In this document: one piece after another, positions 44,912 through 54,067 of the stretch | Numbering within the stretch: the first letter of the stretch is position 1 | Layout: every line of letters starts with the position of its first letter | Source of the DNA: Larkinella sp049445795 | Lineage (GTDB): Bacteria > Bacteroidota > Bacteroidia > Cytophagales > Spirosomataceae | NCBI RefSeq assembly: GCF_049445795.1 | Contig: NZ_JBMSDT010000006.1 | Span: 186,001 to 250,000, forward strand | Length of the DNA stretch: 64,000 nt | Direction: 5' to 3' | Translations under genes and position numbers: made by a program | Notes under the pieces: generated by a model | Databases searched by the model: none | Told to the model about the DNA's origin: nothing | What the model saw: the letters and a program-made list of their open reading frames with translations, nothing else

Positions 44912-46165
44912 TTACGACTCAATTTTGCGAAATATAACAGAAAAATTGTGACCGCCAAAACCGAATGTGTTACTCAAAGCGATAGCAATCGGACGTTTCT
45001 GCGCTTCGTTGAAGGTAAAATTCAGCTTGGGGTTAAACTGTTCGTCGTCCGTAAAGTGGTTGATGGTGGGAGGAACAATGCCGTGTTGCATGGCCATCAG
45101 ACACGCAATGGCTTCGATCGCTCCGGCGGCTCCCAGCAAATGCCCCGTCATGGATTTCGTCGAACTGATGTTCAGCTTGTAGGCATGCTCACCAAAAACT
45201 TTCTCGATGGCGGTCGCTTCACTCACATCGCCCAGCGGGGTCGAAGTTCCGTGCACGTTGATGTAATCGACATCTTCCGGACCGATCTGGGCATCATTGA
45301 GCGCGTCTTTCATGACATTGAGCGCCCCGAGTCCTTCGGGGTGGGGGGCCGTAATGTGGTAAGCGTCGGACGACATACCGCCCCCGATGAGTTCGGCATA
45401 AATCTTAGCACCCCGGGCTTTGGCGTGTTCGTATTCTTCCAGAATGAGTGCCCCGGCGCCTTCACCCAGGACAAAACCGTCGCGATCTTTATCAAAAGGG
45501 CGTGAGGCCGTTTCGGGCGAGTCATTCCGTTCCGAGAGGGCGCGAAGGGCATTAAAACCGCCTACCCCGGCTTCGGTGACGGCGGCTTCCGAACCGCCGG
45601 AAATCGCAATGTTCAGGCGACCCAACCGAATGAAATTGAAGGCGTCGATCATGGCGTTGGTGGCCGAAGCGCAGGCCGAAACCGTGACGTAATTGACACC
45701 CTGAAACCCGTAGCGAATGGAGAGCATGCCCGATGCGCTGTCGGCAATCATTTTTGGGATAAAGAAGGGATTGTAGCGGGGTGAGCCATCGCCGGTAGCG
45801 TAGTTTTTGACTTCGTCTTCGAAGGTTTTGAGCCCTCCTATGCCGGACCCCCAGATTACTCCGGCTTTGTTTAAATCCAGCTTTCCGAGATCAAGCCCGG
45901 CATCTTTTACCGCTTCGTCGGCCACGATTAAGGCATATTGAGCGAAGGGGTCCATTTTACGAGCATCCTGACGAGGAATAAACTGGTTGATGTCCAGGTT
46001 TTTAACTTCGCAGGCAAATTTAGTCCGAAATTTTTCGGCATTAAATTTAGTAATCGGACCGGCGCCACTTACACCGGCAGATAAGCCGTTCCAGAACTCT
46101 TGTACTGTATTACCAATCGGCGTAAGAGCGCCCAGGCCGGTGATTACTACTCGTTTAAAAGACAT
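44912..46165 (-). CDS. fabF: Beta-ketoacyl-ACP synthase II
   Basis: The 417-residue protein has the thiolase-fold catalytic triad C165 (VSACASATN), histidine in VHGTSTPLGD and histidine in MTGHLLGAAG. It elongates fatty acids by condensing malonyl-ACP with acyl-ACP. The acyl-carrier gene lies 25 nt upstream and rnc 8 nt downstream, the common Bacteroidota order. Confidence 0.96.
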   Translation of the reverse strand: MSFKRVVITGLGALTPIGNTVQEFWNGLSAGVSGAGPITKFNAEKFRTKFACEVKNLDINQFIPRQDARKMDPFAQYALIVADEAVKDAGLDLGKLDLNKAGVIWGSGIGGLKTFEDEVKNYATGDGSPRYNPFFIPKMIADSASGMLSIRYGFQGVNYVTVSACASATNAMIDAFNFIRLGRLNIAISGGSEAAVTEAGVGGFNALRALSERNDSPETASRPFDKDRDGFVLGEGAGALILEEYEHAKARGAKIYAELIGGGMSSDAYHITAPHPEGLGALNVMKDALNDAQIGPEDVDYINVHGTSTPLGDVSEATAIEKVFGEHAYKLNISSTKSMTGHLLGAAGAIEAIACLMAMQHGIVPPTINHFTDDEQFNPKLNFTFNEAQKRPIAIALSNTFGFGGHNFSVIFRKIES

Positions 46166-46190
46166 AAAGTGAACTCAAAAAACGAAACGC

Positions 46191-46427
46191 TTATTTCACA
46201 TTCTCTTCCAGGTACGTGATGGCCTGGCCTACCGTACCGATATTCTCCGCCTGATCGTCCGGAATAGAGATGTTAAATTCTTTTTCAAATTCCATAATCA
46301 GTTCGACGGTGTCGAGCGAATCCGCGCCCAGATCGTTGGTGAAGCTGGCCTCCGGCGTTACCTCCGATTCCTCAACACCCAGTTTTTCAACAATGATTGC
46401 TTTTACTTTGTCTGCAATTTCTGACAT
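46191..46427 (-). CDS. acpP: Acyl carrier protein
   Basis: From ATG at 46427 the protein is 78 residues, the normal length. The phosphopantetheine attachment site is S37 in GADSLDTVEL. It carries the growing acyl chain for fabF encoded next to it. An upstream in-frame TTG would add 12 residues without family support. Confidence 0.97.
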   Translation of the reverse strand: MSEIADKVKAIIVEKLGVEESEVTPEASFTNDLGADSLDTVELIMEFEKEFNISIPDDQAENIGTVGQAITYLEENVK

Positions 46428-46827
46428 TTCTGTATGCGTTTGGGGTTCTAAAAAACTGTGCAAAGAAAGAGATTTAAAACAGTATTGTCAAATAATTTTT
46501 TCTATCGAAAATCGTTAAAAAAGGCTTGGTTTTTTTTGTAAAAAGACAGATTAACAGCTTCTTACAAAATATAATTGCATTCTAAAACCGCTAGTTGAAG
46601 TACAAACCGGTTCAGTCTGAAAAGTCCTAAATCTTGTCGGCAGTGATTCGTAAAATGGTTGTTGAAAAGCTTTTGAGTGCACGAAAGTGGGGCAGAGAGT
46701 TGTTGGGGAAAAGACGGTTTTGGGCCCGATAATGCGGTAGCCGACGGAGCAACCACCAATCCGCCGATGAAGAGGAAGACGGTCGGAAGCAGCAATTGTG
46801 TAGCTTTGCACGAAAATTTCGATTCCT
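46428..46827. other. AT-rich divergent region, acpP / kdsA
   Basis: No gene is supported in these 400 nt. The acpP side is strongly AT-rich with several T and A runs. The kdsA -7 element (46801-46808) lies at the right end. No exact minus-strand TAnnTTTG for acpP was found. Confidence 0.45.
46801..46808 (+). promoter_or_regulatory. -7 promoter element TAGCTTTG of kdsA
   Basis: An exact TAnnTTTG match 20 nt upstream of the GTG start codon. Confidence 0.6.
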
Positions 46828-47637
46828 GTGAATATTCCAAAGCTGAAACAGACCGAATCCCGCAATTTTTTCCTGATTGCGGGCCCCTGCGCCATTGAAA
46901 GCCGTGAAGGTGCGCTGGAAATTGCCGAAAAGCTGGTGGACGTGACGAACCGGCTGGAAATACCGTTCATTTTTAAAGGATCGTACCGAAAAGCAAACCG
47001 GACCAAACTCAATTCCTTCACCGGGATCGGCGACCTGCCCGCTCTGGAAATTCTGCGGGAAATCGGAGAACGTTTCATGGTCCCGACGCTGACTGACTTT
47101 CACGAAGCCCACGAGGCTGCCATGGCGGCCGAGTACGTAGATGTGCTGCAAATTCCGGCTTTTCTGTGCCGCCAGACCGATATGCTCACAGCCGCTGCGC
47201 AAACCGGGAAAGTGGTCAATATCAAAAAAGGGCAGTTTATGTCGGGGGATTCGATGGCGTTTGCCGTCGAAAAGGTGCAGTCGGTCAATCCCGAAGCGCC
47301 CGTTTTCCTGACCGACCGGGGCAACTCATTCGGCTACGGCGACCTGGTGGTCGATTACCGGAACCTCCCGGCCATGCAGGCTCACGGTGTTCCGGTGGTG
47401 ATGGACTGCACGCACTCACTGCAGCAACCCAACCAGGCATCGGGCGTGACGGGGGGCAAACCGGCCCTGATTGCCACCATCGCCAAAGCCGCCATTGCGG
47501 TCGGGGCAGATGGCTTATTCATCGAAACGCACCCCCGGCCCTCGGAAGCGAAGTCTGACGGGGCCAATATGCTTCCGCTGGATCAACTCGAAGAACTATT
47601 GAAAAAGCTACTACAAATCCGGAAGGCGATTTTATAA
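46828..47637 (+). CDS. kdsA: KDO-8-phosphate synthase
   Basis: A 269-residue DAHP-synthase-superfamily protein with IAGPCAIESREGALEIAEKL, FKGSYRKANRTKLNSF and MDCTHSLQQPN. It condenses phosphoenolpyruvate with arabinose-5-phosphate to make the KDO precursor of lipopolysaccharide. The start codon is GTG. kduI follows 58 nt later on the same strand. Confidence 0.95.
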   Translation: MNIPKLKQTESRNFFLIAGPCAIESREGALEIAEKLVDVTNRLEIPFIFKGSYRKANRTKLNSFTGIGDLPALEILREIGERFMVPTLTDFHEAHEAAMAAEYVDVLQIPAFLCRQTDMLTAAAQTGKVVNIKKGQFMSGDSMAFAVEKVQSVNPEAPVFLTDRGNSFGYGDLVVDYRNLPAMQAHGVPVVMDCTHSLQQPNQASGVTGGKPALIATIAKAAIAVGADGLFIETHPRPSEAKSDGANMLPLDQLEELLKKLLQIRKAIL

Positions 47638-47695
47638 GAACCGTCAGTAGAAATTCAGGAACCGTTCCTCTTGTGGAGAACCAGCCTTCGTTTGT

Positions 47696-48526
47696 ATGCA
47701 AACCCGTTACACGACCAATCCAACCGATTTTAAACAGTACGATACCGAACGGATTCGCCGGGAGTTTCTGATCGAGAACCTGTTCCGGGCTGATGCGTTC
47801 GAGCTGGTGTATTCGCATTACGACCGGATGATCGTGGGCGGCATTATGCCGCTGACAAAACCCCAATCCCTGCCTACGGATGAGGAACTGAAAGCTGATT
47901 TTTTCCTGCAACGGCGCGAACTGGGAATTATCAATGTTGGTGGCGAAGGCACCGTTACGGTTGATGGTCAGGTTTTTAGTCTGGCTAAGAAAGATTGCTT
48001 GTACGTGGGATTAGGCAGTCGGGAGGTGGTGTTTGCCAGCAACCGGGCGGAGCAGCCCGCTAAATTTGCCCTGCTGTCGACACCGGCCCACCGGGTTTGT
48101 CCGACCGCCCGGCTGACCTCGGCCGAAGCCTCGCCCACGGATATGGGAGCTCCAGAAACCGCCAACCAGCGGACTATTTACAAATACATTCATGCCGACG
48201 GTTTGAAAAGTTGCCAGTTGGTCATGGGGCTGACGACGCTCAAGCCCGGAAGCATCTGGAATACCATGCCGCCCCATGTCCATGACCGGCGGATGGAAGC
48301 CTACATTTATTTCGATATTCCCGAAAATCAGCGGGTTTTTCACCTGATGGGGCCTCCGCAGGAAACGCGGCATGTGCTGGTTGACACCGATCAGGCTATT
48401 CTCTCGCCCCCCTGGTCAATTCACGCGGGTGCAGGTACGTCCAGTTATTCGTTCATCTGGGCGATGGCCGGTGAGAATTACACCTTTACGGATATGGATT
48501 TTGTGATCCTGAACGAAATACGGTAA
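47696..48526 (+). CDS. kduI: 5-dehydro-4-deoxy-D-glucuronate isomerase
   Basis: A 276-residue cupin-type isomerase of family length, starting MQTRYTTNPTDFKQYDTERIRREFL and containing the metal-site region (WNTMPPHVHDRRMEAYIYFD). It converts the unsaturated uronate breakdown product to 3-deoxy-hexulosonate in pectin and glycosaminoglycan degradation. Its usual partner kduD is not adjacent. The close spacing to kdsA suggests shared transcription though the pathways differ. Confidence 0.94.
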   Translation: MQTRYTTNPTDFKQYDTERIRREFLIENLFRADAFELVYSHYDRMIVGGIMPLTKPQSLPTDEELKADFFLQRRELGIINVGGEGTVTVDGQVFSLAKKDCLYVGLGSREVVFASNRAEQPAKFALLSTPAHRVCPTARLTSAEASPTDMGAPETANQRTIYKYIHADGLKSCQLVMGLTTLKPGSIWNTMPPHVHDRRMEAYIYFDIPENQRVFHLMGPPQETRHVLVDTDQAILSPPWSIHAGAGTSSYSFIWAMAGENYTFTDMDFVILNEIR

Positions 48527-48708
48527 TGTACTGGCTGGCTTTGGAGAAGAATTTGAAACAAGACGAGCTATATGGGAAATTTATCCATCGACAAATACAT
48601 TGCTCTTGCGAATTAACATTCTGATTATCAGTTGTATAATGAGTGGAAGCGCGGGAGGGTAAACAGGTGGCCTTGATGGGGAAGGCTTTCATTTAAATCT
48701 GATAAAGT

Positions 48709-48716
48709 TACCTTTG
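48709..48716 (+). promoter_or_regulatory. -7 promoter element TACCTTTG of the PhyH gene
   Basis: An exact TAnnTTTG match 29 nt before the ATG. Confidence 0.6.
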
Positions 48717-48744
48717 TAGGAAGTCAAATTCAGTTAGCCGAATT

Positions 48745-49779
48745 ATGTCAATCGTTAAGAGAAGTGTTGCTAAAGCCCGGGAAGCCTACCATAAATTATT
48801 TCCTGCTCCTGTATTAAAAGATTTTCCTGACGAGAATTTACCCTGGATCGACCGGCCAAACCCGGACATTAACGGATTTGTCAAACAGTTTCCGAAAGCG
48901 GCTCAGCTACCCTATGATCTGGCTGAAAAACTCCATTTCTGGGAAGAACATGGGTATGTAATTCTTGAAAAAGTTATTTCGGACGAACTGCTCGACGCTT
49001 ATCTGGCCGATGTGCAGGAACTGATCGATAGACATAAGGAGTATGATATCAGCATCCGCATCGACCGGCCTGAGTATGTAAAACATCCGGTGATGAAAAT
49101 CCGGGATGTGCCGCGTGAAATCATCGAAGGGCAGTATATCAAGATTATGGATTTCCATAATGCCTCGGTAGCCGGTAAAAAAGTCATGCTTCACAAGGCA
49201 ATCGTCTCTTTTTTGGAAGCCATTTTCAATGAAAAGGTGGTGGCTATGCAGAGTCTGACGTTTTTGTACGGTTCACAACAGGAGACGCATCAGGATTTTC
49301 CGTACGTTGTGCCGCAGGTGCCGAGTCACCTGGCTGCGGCCTGGATCGCGCTGGAAGACATCAAACCGGGTTCCGGCGAACTCCATTACTACGTTGGGTC
49401 GCATAAGATTAAGAAATTTAACTGGGGTAATGGCATCTTCTTCACAAATGAATCCACCAAAAACCCGACTGATTTTGGACATTACCTGAACGCGGAATGC
49501 GAGCGTTTGGGCTTCGAGAAAAAGACACTATTAATCAATAAAGGCGATGTGCTGATCTGGCACGCGGCACTGGTACACGGGGGCGAGCCAATCCGGAACG
49601 AGAACCTGACCCGCAAATCATACGTGTGCCACTATTCGTCGGCGCTGGGGTATTTCCGGCACCGCCACGACCTGGTCAACGAACCCGTGCGGCATGAGTT
49701 CAATGGGGCAGCGGTTTTTGCCGATCCAAAACTGACCGCGTACGAAAACTCATTTAAACGCGGTGAGAAGGTTGAGTGA
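48745..49779 (+). CDS. Phytanoyl-CoA dioxygenase (PhyH) family protein
   Basis: A 344-residue Fe(II)/2-oxoglutarate dioxygenase. The iron ligands are likely H182 and D184 (THQDFPY) and a distal histidine, H278 (LVHGGEP); the 2-oxoglutarate-binding arginine is in NLTRKSYVCHYS. PhyH proteins hydroxylate lipids and diverse small molecules. The substrate is unknown and no pathway partner is adjacent. A promoter and terminator make it a single-gene unit. Confidence 0.87.
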   Translation: MSIVKRSVAKAREAYHKLFPAPVLKDFPDENLPWIDRPNPDINGFVKQFPKAAQLPYDLAEKLHFWEEHGYVILEKVISDELLDAYLADVQELIDRHKEYDISIRIDRPEYVKHPVMKIRDVPREIIEGQYIKIMDFHNASVAGKKVMLHKAIVSFLEAIFNEKVVAMQSLTFLYGSQQETHQDFPYVVPQVPSHLAAAWIALEDIKPGSGELHYYVGSHKIKKFNWGNGIFFTNESTKNPTDFGHYLNAECERLGFEKKTLLINKGDVLIWHAALVHGGEPIRNENLTRKSYVCHYSSALGYFRHRHDLVNEPVRHEFNGAAVFADPKLTAYENSFKRGEKVE

Positions 49780-49806
49780 AAAACCGGGCACACGACCCGA
49801 TCGTCT

Positions 49807-49843
49807 AAAAAAAGCGCCCTCCAAACCGGAGGGCGCTTTTCGT
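49807..49843. terminator. Terminator after the PhyH gene
   Basis: AAAAGCGCCCTCC pairs with GGAGGGCGCTTTT across a short loop; A and T runs flank it, so it can also serve the convergent GIN gene. Confidence 0.88.
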
Positions 49844-49873
49844 TCTACCAATCTCAATTATAACGTCATTAGG

Positions 49874-50629
49874 TTAGTCGACACTCCGCACGGAACTGGC
49901 ACCGGAGGTGTTCGACCGGATTGAGGCCGATCCCCGGTAGGTCAGGCTGCTGGCTCCGCTGGCTTCCGCTTCAAGCCGGTCCGTAACATGCACCCGGGCA
50001 CTGCTGGCCCCCGATACATCCACCGACGCATTGGCGACTTTCAGGTCGTACGCTTTCAGCGTAGTGGCTCCTGAGATATCCCCCTCCAACCGTTTTGCCT
50101 GGCCGGTCAGCGTCACATTCGAGGCTCCCGACAGGTTAATCCGAACCCGCTCCGCGTCGACTTCAATCGTAGAGGTCGATGCACCGGAAATGGATATGCC
50201 CAGTTCCTTCAGATCCCGAAAACCGGTTACGTCCGACCGCGAGGCTCCCCCAAAATCAATTTCTTTCAGGTCGGGCATGGTAATGTTGACAGTGACCCGT
50301 TGCCGGTTGCGGTTCCAGCCCATTTTATCCTTGTAGCGAATCTGCAATTTGCCGCCCACCACCTTAGCTTCCAGGTCTTCCAGATCCGACGACCGCCCGG
50401 CTGCGGTGACCTTGTAGCTACTGCCCCGGTTCACATGAATGGTAAACGCACTACCCAGATCCAATCGGTCAAAATTGCTGACGTTGAAGGTGCGGGTTTC
50501 ATCCTGAAACGCCAGGGTGTTCATGATTTCCACCAACTGATTTCCGGAAGGGCTGATGGCGGCAACCGACAAAACGGCTGTTGCCAATACAAGGGGCGTG
50601 ACTAGACGCAGGGTCAATGACCGTTTCAT
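49874..50629 (-). CDS. Head GIN-domain (DUF2807) exported protein
   Basis: A 251-residue protein with a signal peptide (about 1-25). The GIN/DUF2807 beta-helix domain (about 45-245) shows the repeated SGAS/SGAT turns, e.g. SGASTSTIEVDA, SGASNVTL and SGASSARV. Such domains are thought to be adhesive or envelope-associated; the role is not established. A REP-like palindrome separates it from the downstream PspC-GIN gene, which carries a second GIN domain. Confidence 0.88.
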   Translation of the reverse strand: MKRSLTLRLVTPLVLATAVLSVAAISPSGNQLVEIMNTLAFQDETRTFNVSNFDRLDLGSAFTIHVNRGSSYKVTAAGRSSDLEDLEAKVVGGKLQIRYKDKMGWNRNRQRVTVNITMPDLKEIDFGGASRSDVTGFRDLKELGISISGASTSTIEVDAERVRINLSGASNVTLTGQAKRLEGDISGATTLKAYDLKVANASVDVSGASSARVHVTDRLEAEASGASSLTYRGSASIRSNTSGASSVRSVD

Positions 50630-50698
50630 ATAAGAACGTGATTAGAAGAGTGTGAACCAAAGATGCTGTCAGGCACCCAAACGTTGCATCCCGTCCCC

Positions 50699-50781
50699 GT
50701 ACCCACGGACTTTAGTCCGTGTTTTTATAGCTAACTTTTTTGAGTAGAAAGCAAAAAACACGGACTAAAGTCCGTGGGTAC
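50699..50781. repeat. REP-like double palindrome, copy 2
   Basis: GTACCCACGGACTTTAGTCC at the left end is matched in inverted orientation at the right end. Each arm holds the near-palindrome CACGGACTTTAGTCCGTG. The spacer of about 30 nt is unrelated to that of copy 1. It ends at the stop codon of the PspC-GIN gene. Confidence 0.88.
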
Positions 50782-53343
50782 TTAGGGCTGGCGGGTCTGG
50801 CCGTTGACGCTGCTGGCTCCGCTGGTTTTGGACCGTAGGTCTTCCACGATCCCAAATTCAGCATTGCTGGCACCAACCGCTTCGACATCCGCCCGGCTGA
50901 CATTCATCTCGGTGGCGTCGAGCTTGCAGGCTCCGGTCAATTCGGCGCTAACCCGGCTGGCGCGGCCCCGCAGTGTGGCTTTTGATGCCCCTTCCAGATC
51001 CAGATCAAGCTGGTCGGTTTTTACATCGAGCAGGGTTTTGCAGGCCCCGGTCAACGCAACATCCAGCTTATCCATGTTGTCAAAACCCGTCACGATCGAT
51101 TGCGTCGCGCCCGAGAATTGCAGGGCATCAAGGTCCGGCATCGTAACGGTGAGGCCGATCCGACGGCGGTTGCGCCATTTGAAAACGCCTTCGTTCCGGA
51201 AATCAACGTGCAATTCGCCGTTCTCGACCCGAACCCGCAGATCGTCAATGTCTTCTTCGCGACCGTCGGCCACCACCTTAAAGGCCGTTCCCTGCTTGAC
51301 CCGCACCGCAAAGGCGCCCCCGATGTCTATTTTGGTGAAATTACTGACCTCGAACTGGCGGGTATAGTCGCCCCGGTTAAAGAAATCGTCGCCCAATTCC
51401 GTCCGCAGGGTTTCGTCAATGGCATCATTGGTGTCAAAATCATCGCGGTAACTTTCTTCGTTCAGTTCCCGGGGGTAGTTGAGCGAAACCAGACCGTCAG
51501 TTTTGCTGAATTTCCAAAGGCTGCTTTTCATCCGTTCCAGTTCCTGGTTGCCAAACTCGTTGCGGATGTGCCGGGCAAACGCTTCGGTCATCCGGAACGG
51601 GCGCTCGTACGGGATGTAGACGGTCAGGTCAACATCCTGATCCCGGAACCGTGATCCCGGTTTTAGTTCGTAGCTGTCGTCGAAACGGACCAGCGAGTCT
51701 TTGACGAACCAGTTGTAAACAATCATCCGGGCATTCTGCTGCGCCTGCTGGCGGGTCGGCCCTTTTGCTTCGAGTCGCTTCGTCAGTTTCCAGGCGGTGC
51801 CGTCGATGCCTTCCAGTTCGATAGACGTGTGAAAATCGTCATTGCTCTCATCAACATCGTTGAGATCCAGGGTCGGGATAGCCGCCGGAAGGGGCAGCAC
51901 CTCGGTTTCTTCCACCACACTTCGTTTGCTGAATTCATTGACCAGCGGAGGAATCGTCGTTGCCAGCCCGATCAACCCGATAAACCAGATCGACAGCAGC
52001 GTCAGCGCAATGGCCGTTGTCACCAGCGCCCGCTGCGTGATGACCATCAAACCCAGAATGGCCAGCCCCAACCCAGGCAGAAAGGCCGTGACAAAAGCCG
52101 ATAGCACCATCGGGGGCGTAATTTCCCGTTGAATCAGGTAAGGAATCTCGCTGTCGCCAAACTGGAGTCCCTGGAGGCCGAAAACCGTTCCAAGTGCGCC
52201 CAGGGCCCCAATCATGACCGCAAAGCCAACCACGACCAGAAACACCCCGGCCAGCACCCGAATAATCGACACGAAGCCGCGGGCTACAGGGCCAAGGGCG
52301 CTGGCCAGCCCGTTAAAAACCGTCGCAATCAGGCGAAACGGAAACAGCAGGATTTTGGCGACCGTACTTTCTTCGGCGGTTTCACTGATATCAAGGCTGC
52401 GCTTGATATTGCTCTCGATGTTCGAGAGCGTAATGGGCTCCCCCTGCATTTCCATCTTTTCGGTTAACGTATTGGCCTGCGGAGAGATGATCCAGAGAAT
52501 GATGTAGGCCAGAAAACCGGTCCCGAACAGGAAGATGGCCAGCACAAACAGCAGCCGAACCACGCCGGAGTCGATGCCGAAGTAAGCCCCAATGCCGGAT
52601 GCGACGCCACCCAGCACCTTGTTGTCCGGATTGCGGTAAAACTTCTTGACGCTCTTGTCATCTTCCAGCGTCATCGAACCCGGAAACGCAATCCACATGG
52701 CGATGTACAACACCACCGTGAATCCCGAAAGGCCGCCGAACAACTCTCCTCCCCGGTCGGAAATGGATCCGCCGAAGGGCGGCAGGGCCAGAATGAGCGT
52801 CACGAAGATCAAGCGTACCCAAACCGGGTCGATGTTGAAATAATTCGCAATCCCCGAAGCGACGCCACCGGCAATCTTCCGGCGCAGGTCGCGGTACAGT
52901 TTGCGCGGGGGGGCATCGCTTGGGCGTGGAGGCACCGGGCCGCTTCCGGCGTAATTACCGGAACCCGATTGACGGCTTTCGCCGGTCGGGCCGGTTGGCT
53001 CGAACGCTGGTTGTGGGCGACCGCTGGCCGTGGTGCTGGCCCCAATCATGTCTTCTTCCTCGATGGCTTCGAAATCGGCCACGGTGCCCATCGACTGGAT
53101 CAGTTCGTTGACATCCTCAAGCGTAACCACCTGGCGCGGATTGGCCTGCTTTTCGGCGGCTTTCAGCTTGTTGAGCAGTTTCTCGGCAATCCGGTTTTCA
53201 ATGTCGGTAATAATTTCCTGGCTGTCCTCGTAGGTCGAAAAGTAGTGCTGAATCGACGTGAGGTACCCTTTTAATTTGTCGTAGCCATCTTCCTCGATGT
53301 GGAAAATAACTCCGCTTATATTTATGCTTATGGTCTTCTTCAT
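50782..53343 (-). CDS. PspC-domain membrane protein with C-terminal GIN domain
   Basis: An 853-residue fusion. After an N-terminal soluble region (1-140) come two PspC domains (about 145-205 and 230-292, RKIAGGVASGIANYF, NKVLGGVASGIGAYF), then several membrane helices (about 335-460), an extracytoplasmic part, and a GIN/DUF2807 domain (about 660-853) ending in TSGASSVNG. PspC proteins act in envelope-stress signalling. It lies between a PadR regulator and a second GIN gene on the same strand, so the three probably form a PadR-controlled unit. Function is inferred. Confidence 0.9.
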   Translation of the reverse strand: MKKTISINISGVIFHIEEDGYDKLKGYLTSIQHYFSTYEDSQEIITDIENRIAEKLLNKLKAAEKQANPRQVVTLEDVNELIQSMGTVADFEAIEEEDMIGASTTASGRPQPAFEPTGPTGESRQSGSGNYAGSGPVPPRPSDAPPRKLYRDLRRKIAGGVASGIANYFNIDPVWVRLIFVTLILALPPFGGSISDRGGELFGGLSGFTVVLYIAMWIAFPGSMTLEDDKSVKKFYRNPDNKVLGGVASGIGAYFGIDSGVVRLLFVLAIFLFGTGFLAYIILWIISPQANTLTEKMEMQGEPITLSNIESNIKRSLDISETAEESTVAKILLFPFRLIATVFNGLASALGPVARGFVSIIRVLAGVFLVVVGFAVMIGALGALGTVFGLQGLQFGDSEIPYLIQREITPPMVLSAFVTAFLPGLGLAILGLMVITQRALVTTAIALTLLSIWFIGLIGLATTIPPLVNEFSKRSVVEETEVLPLPAAIPTLDLNDVDESNDDFHTSIELEGIDGTAWKLTKRLEAKGPTRQQAQQNARMIVYNWFVKDSLVRFDDSYELKPGSRFRDQDVDLTVYIPYERPFRMTEAFARHIRNEFGNQELERMKSSLWKFSKTDGLVSLNYPRELNEESYRDDFDTNDAIDETLRTELGDDFFNRGDYTRQFEVSNFTKIDIGGAFAVRVKQGTAFKVVADGREEDIDDLRVRVENGELHVDFRNEGVFKWRNRRRIGLTVTMPDLDALQFSGATQSIVTGFDNMDKLDVALTGACKTLLDVKTDQLDLDLEGASKATLRGRASRVSAELTGACKLDATEMNVSRADVEAVGASNAEFGIVEDLRSKTSGASSVNGQTRQP

Positions 53344-53381
53344 GGCAAAAAGCGTGTGAAAGAGTCGAGAGGGAGTTTAGG

Positions 53382-53774
53382 TCAGTTTTCCTGGGTTGGG
53401 GCGGCCGGTTCGGCGGTGATTCCGTTGGCGGCTCCTTTGTGCGTTTCTGTTTTACTGACAATCGAGTTGACCGAGTCTGACAGTTCCTGCCAGGTGTCGT
53501 TCATCGCTTTCAGGGACGTTTGGCCGAGGTCGGTCAGTAGGTAGTACTTGCGCGGGGGGCCGGAAGTCGATTCGACCCATTTATAATCGAGCAAACCGGC
53601 ATTCTTGAGCCGGGTGAGCAGCGGGTAGAGCGTTCCTTCCACCACCATGATCCGGGCGGATGTCAGCTCCTCCAGCATGTCGGAAGCGTATACTTCGCCC
53701 CTCGAAATGATGTGCAGAATGCAGAATTCCAGGATACCCTTCCGCATTTGCACCTGTGCGTTTTCAATATTCAT
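53382..53774 (-). CDS. PadR-family transcriptional regulator
   Basis: A 130-residue winged-helix protein with the PadR pattern MRKGILEFCILHIISRGEVYASDMLEEL and VEGTLYPLLTRLKNAGLL (about 10-60), followed by a C-terminal dimerisation helix. It starts the PadR, PspC-GIN, GIN gene order common in Bacteroidota and probably represses it. The effector is unknown. Two -7 elements and three AAGGTAC repeats lie upstream. Confidence 0.92.
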   Translation of the reverse strand: MNIENAQVQMRKGILEFCILHIISRGEVYASDMLEELTSARIMVVEGTLYPLLTRLKNAGLLDYKWVESTSGPPRKYYLLTDLGQTSLKAMNDTWQELSDSVNSIVSKTETHKGAANGITAEPAAPTQEN

Positions 53775-53906
53775 AGTACGGCATGACGTTAAAAAAGTTG
53801 ATGAAAGGGGAGCTGGCCGGTTTTAGGGTGGTGTTCAGAGTTCATCAGTTGTTGTTTACGTATTAAAGTGCCCAACCAGCTCCTGACTTTTCCAGTTTTG
53901 ATAGTT

Positions 53907-53941
53907 CAAAGGTACACAAAGGTACTATGCAATGCAAGGTA
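53907..53941 (-). promoter_or_regulatory. PadR operon promoter with three AAGGTAC direct repeats
   Basis: On the minus strand two TACCTTTG elements (53917-53924 and 53907-53914) occur 10 nt apart. A TTG (53935-53937) is 20 nt from the second. The sequence AAGGTAC occurs three times (from 53909, 53919 and 53936), overlapping the promoter as an operator could. Confidence 0.6.
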
Positions 53942-54040
53942 CTTTACTAAATTAAGAACAGCAGTGTGATGAGCGGAAAAAATTGCGTGTTGAATGGTTA
54001 ATTTAGTCTGTTGTAATAATCAAAGAATAAGTTGTATGTT

Positions 54041-54048
54041 TATCTTTC
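54041..54048 (+). promoter_or_regulatory. Possible -7 element TATCTTTC of the PorU2-like gene
   Basis: One base off TAnnTTTG, 20 nt before the ATG at 54068. No convincing -33 element. Confidence 0.35.
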
Positions 54049-54067
54049 CCTTAGTGACCAAGCCGCC

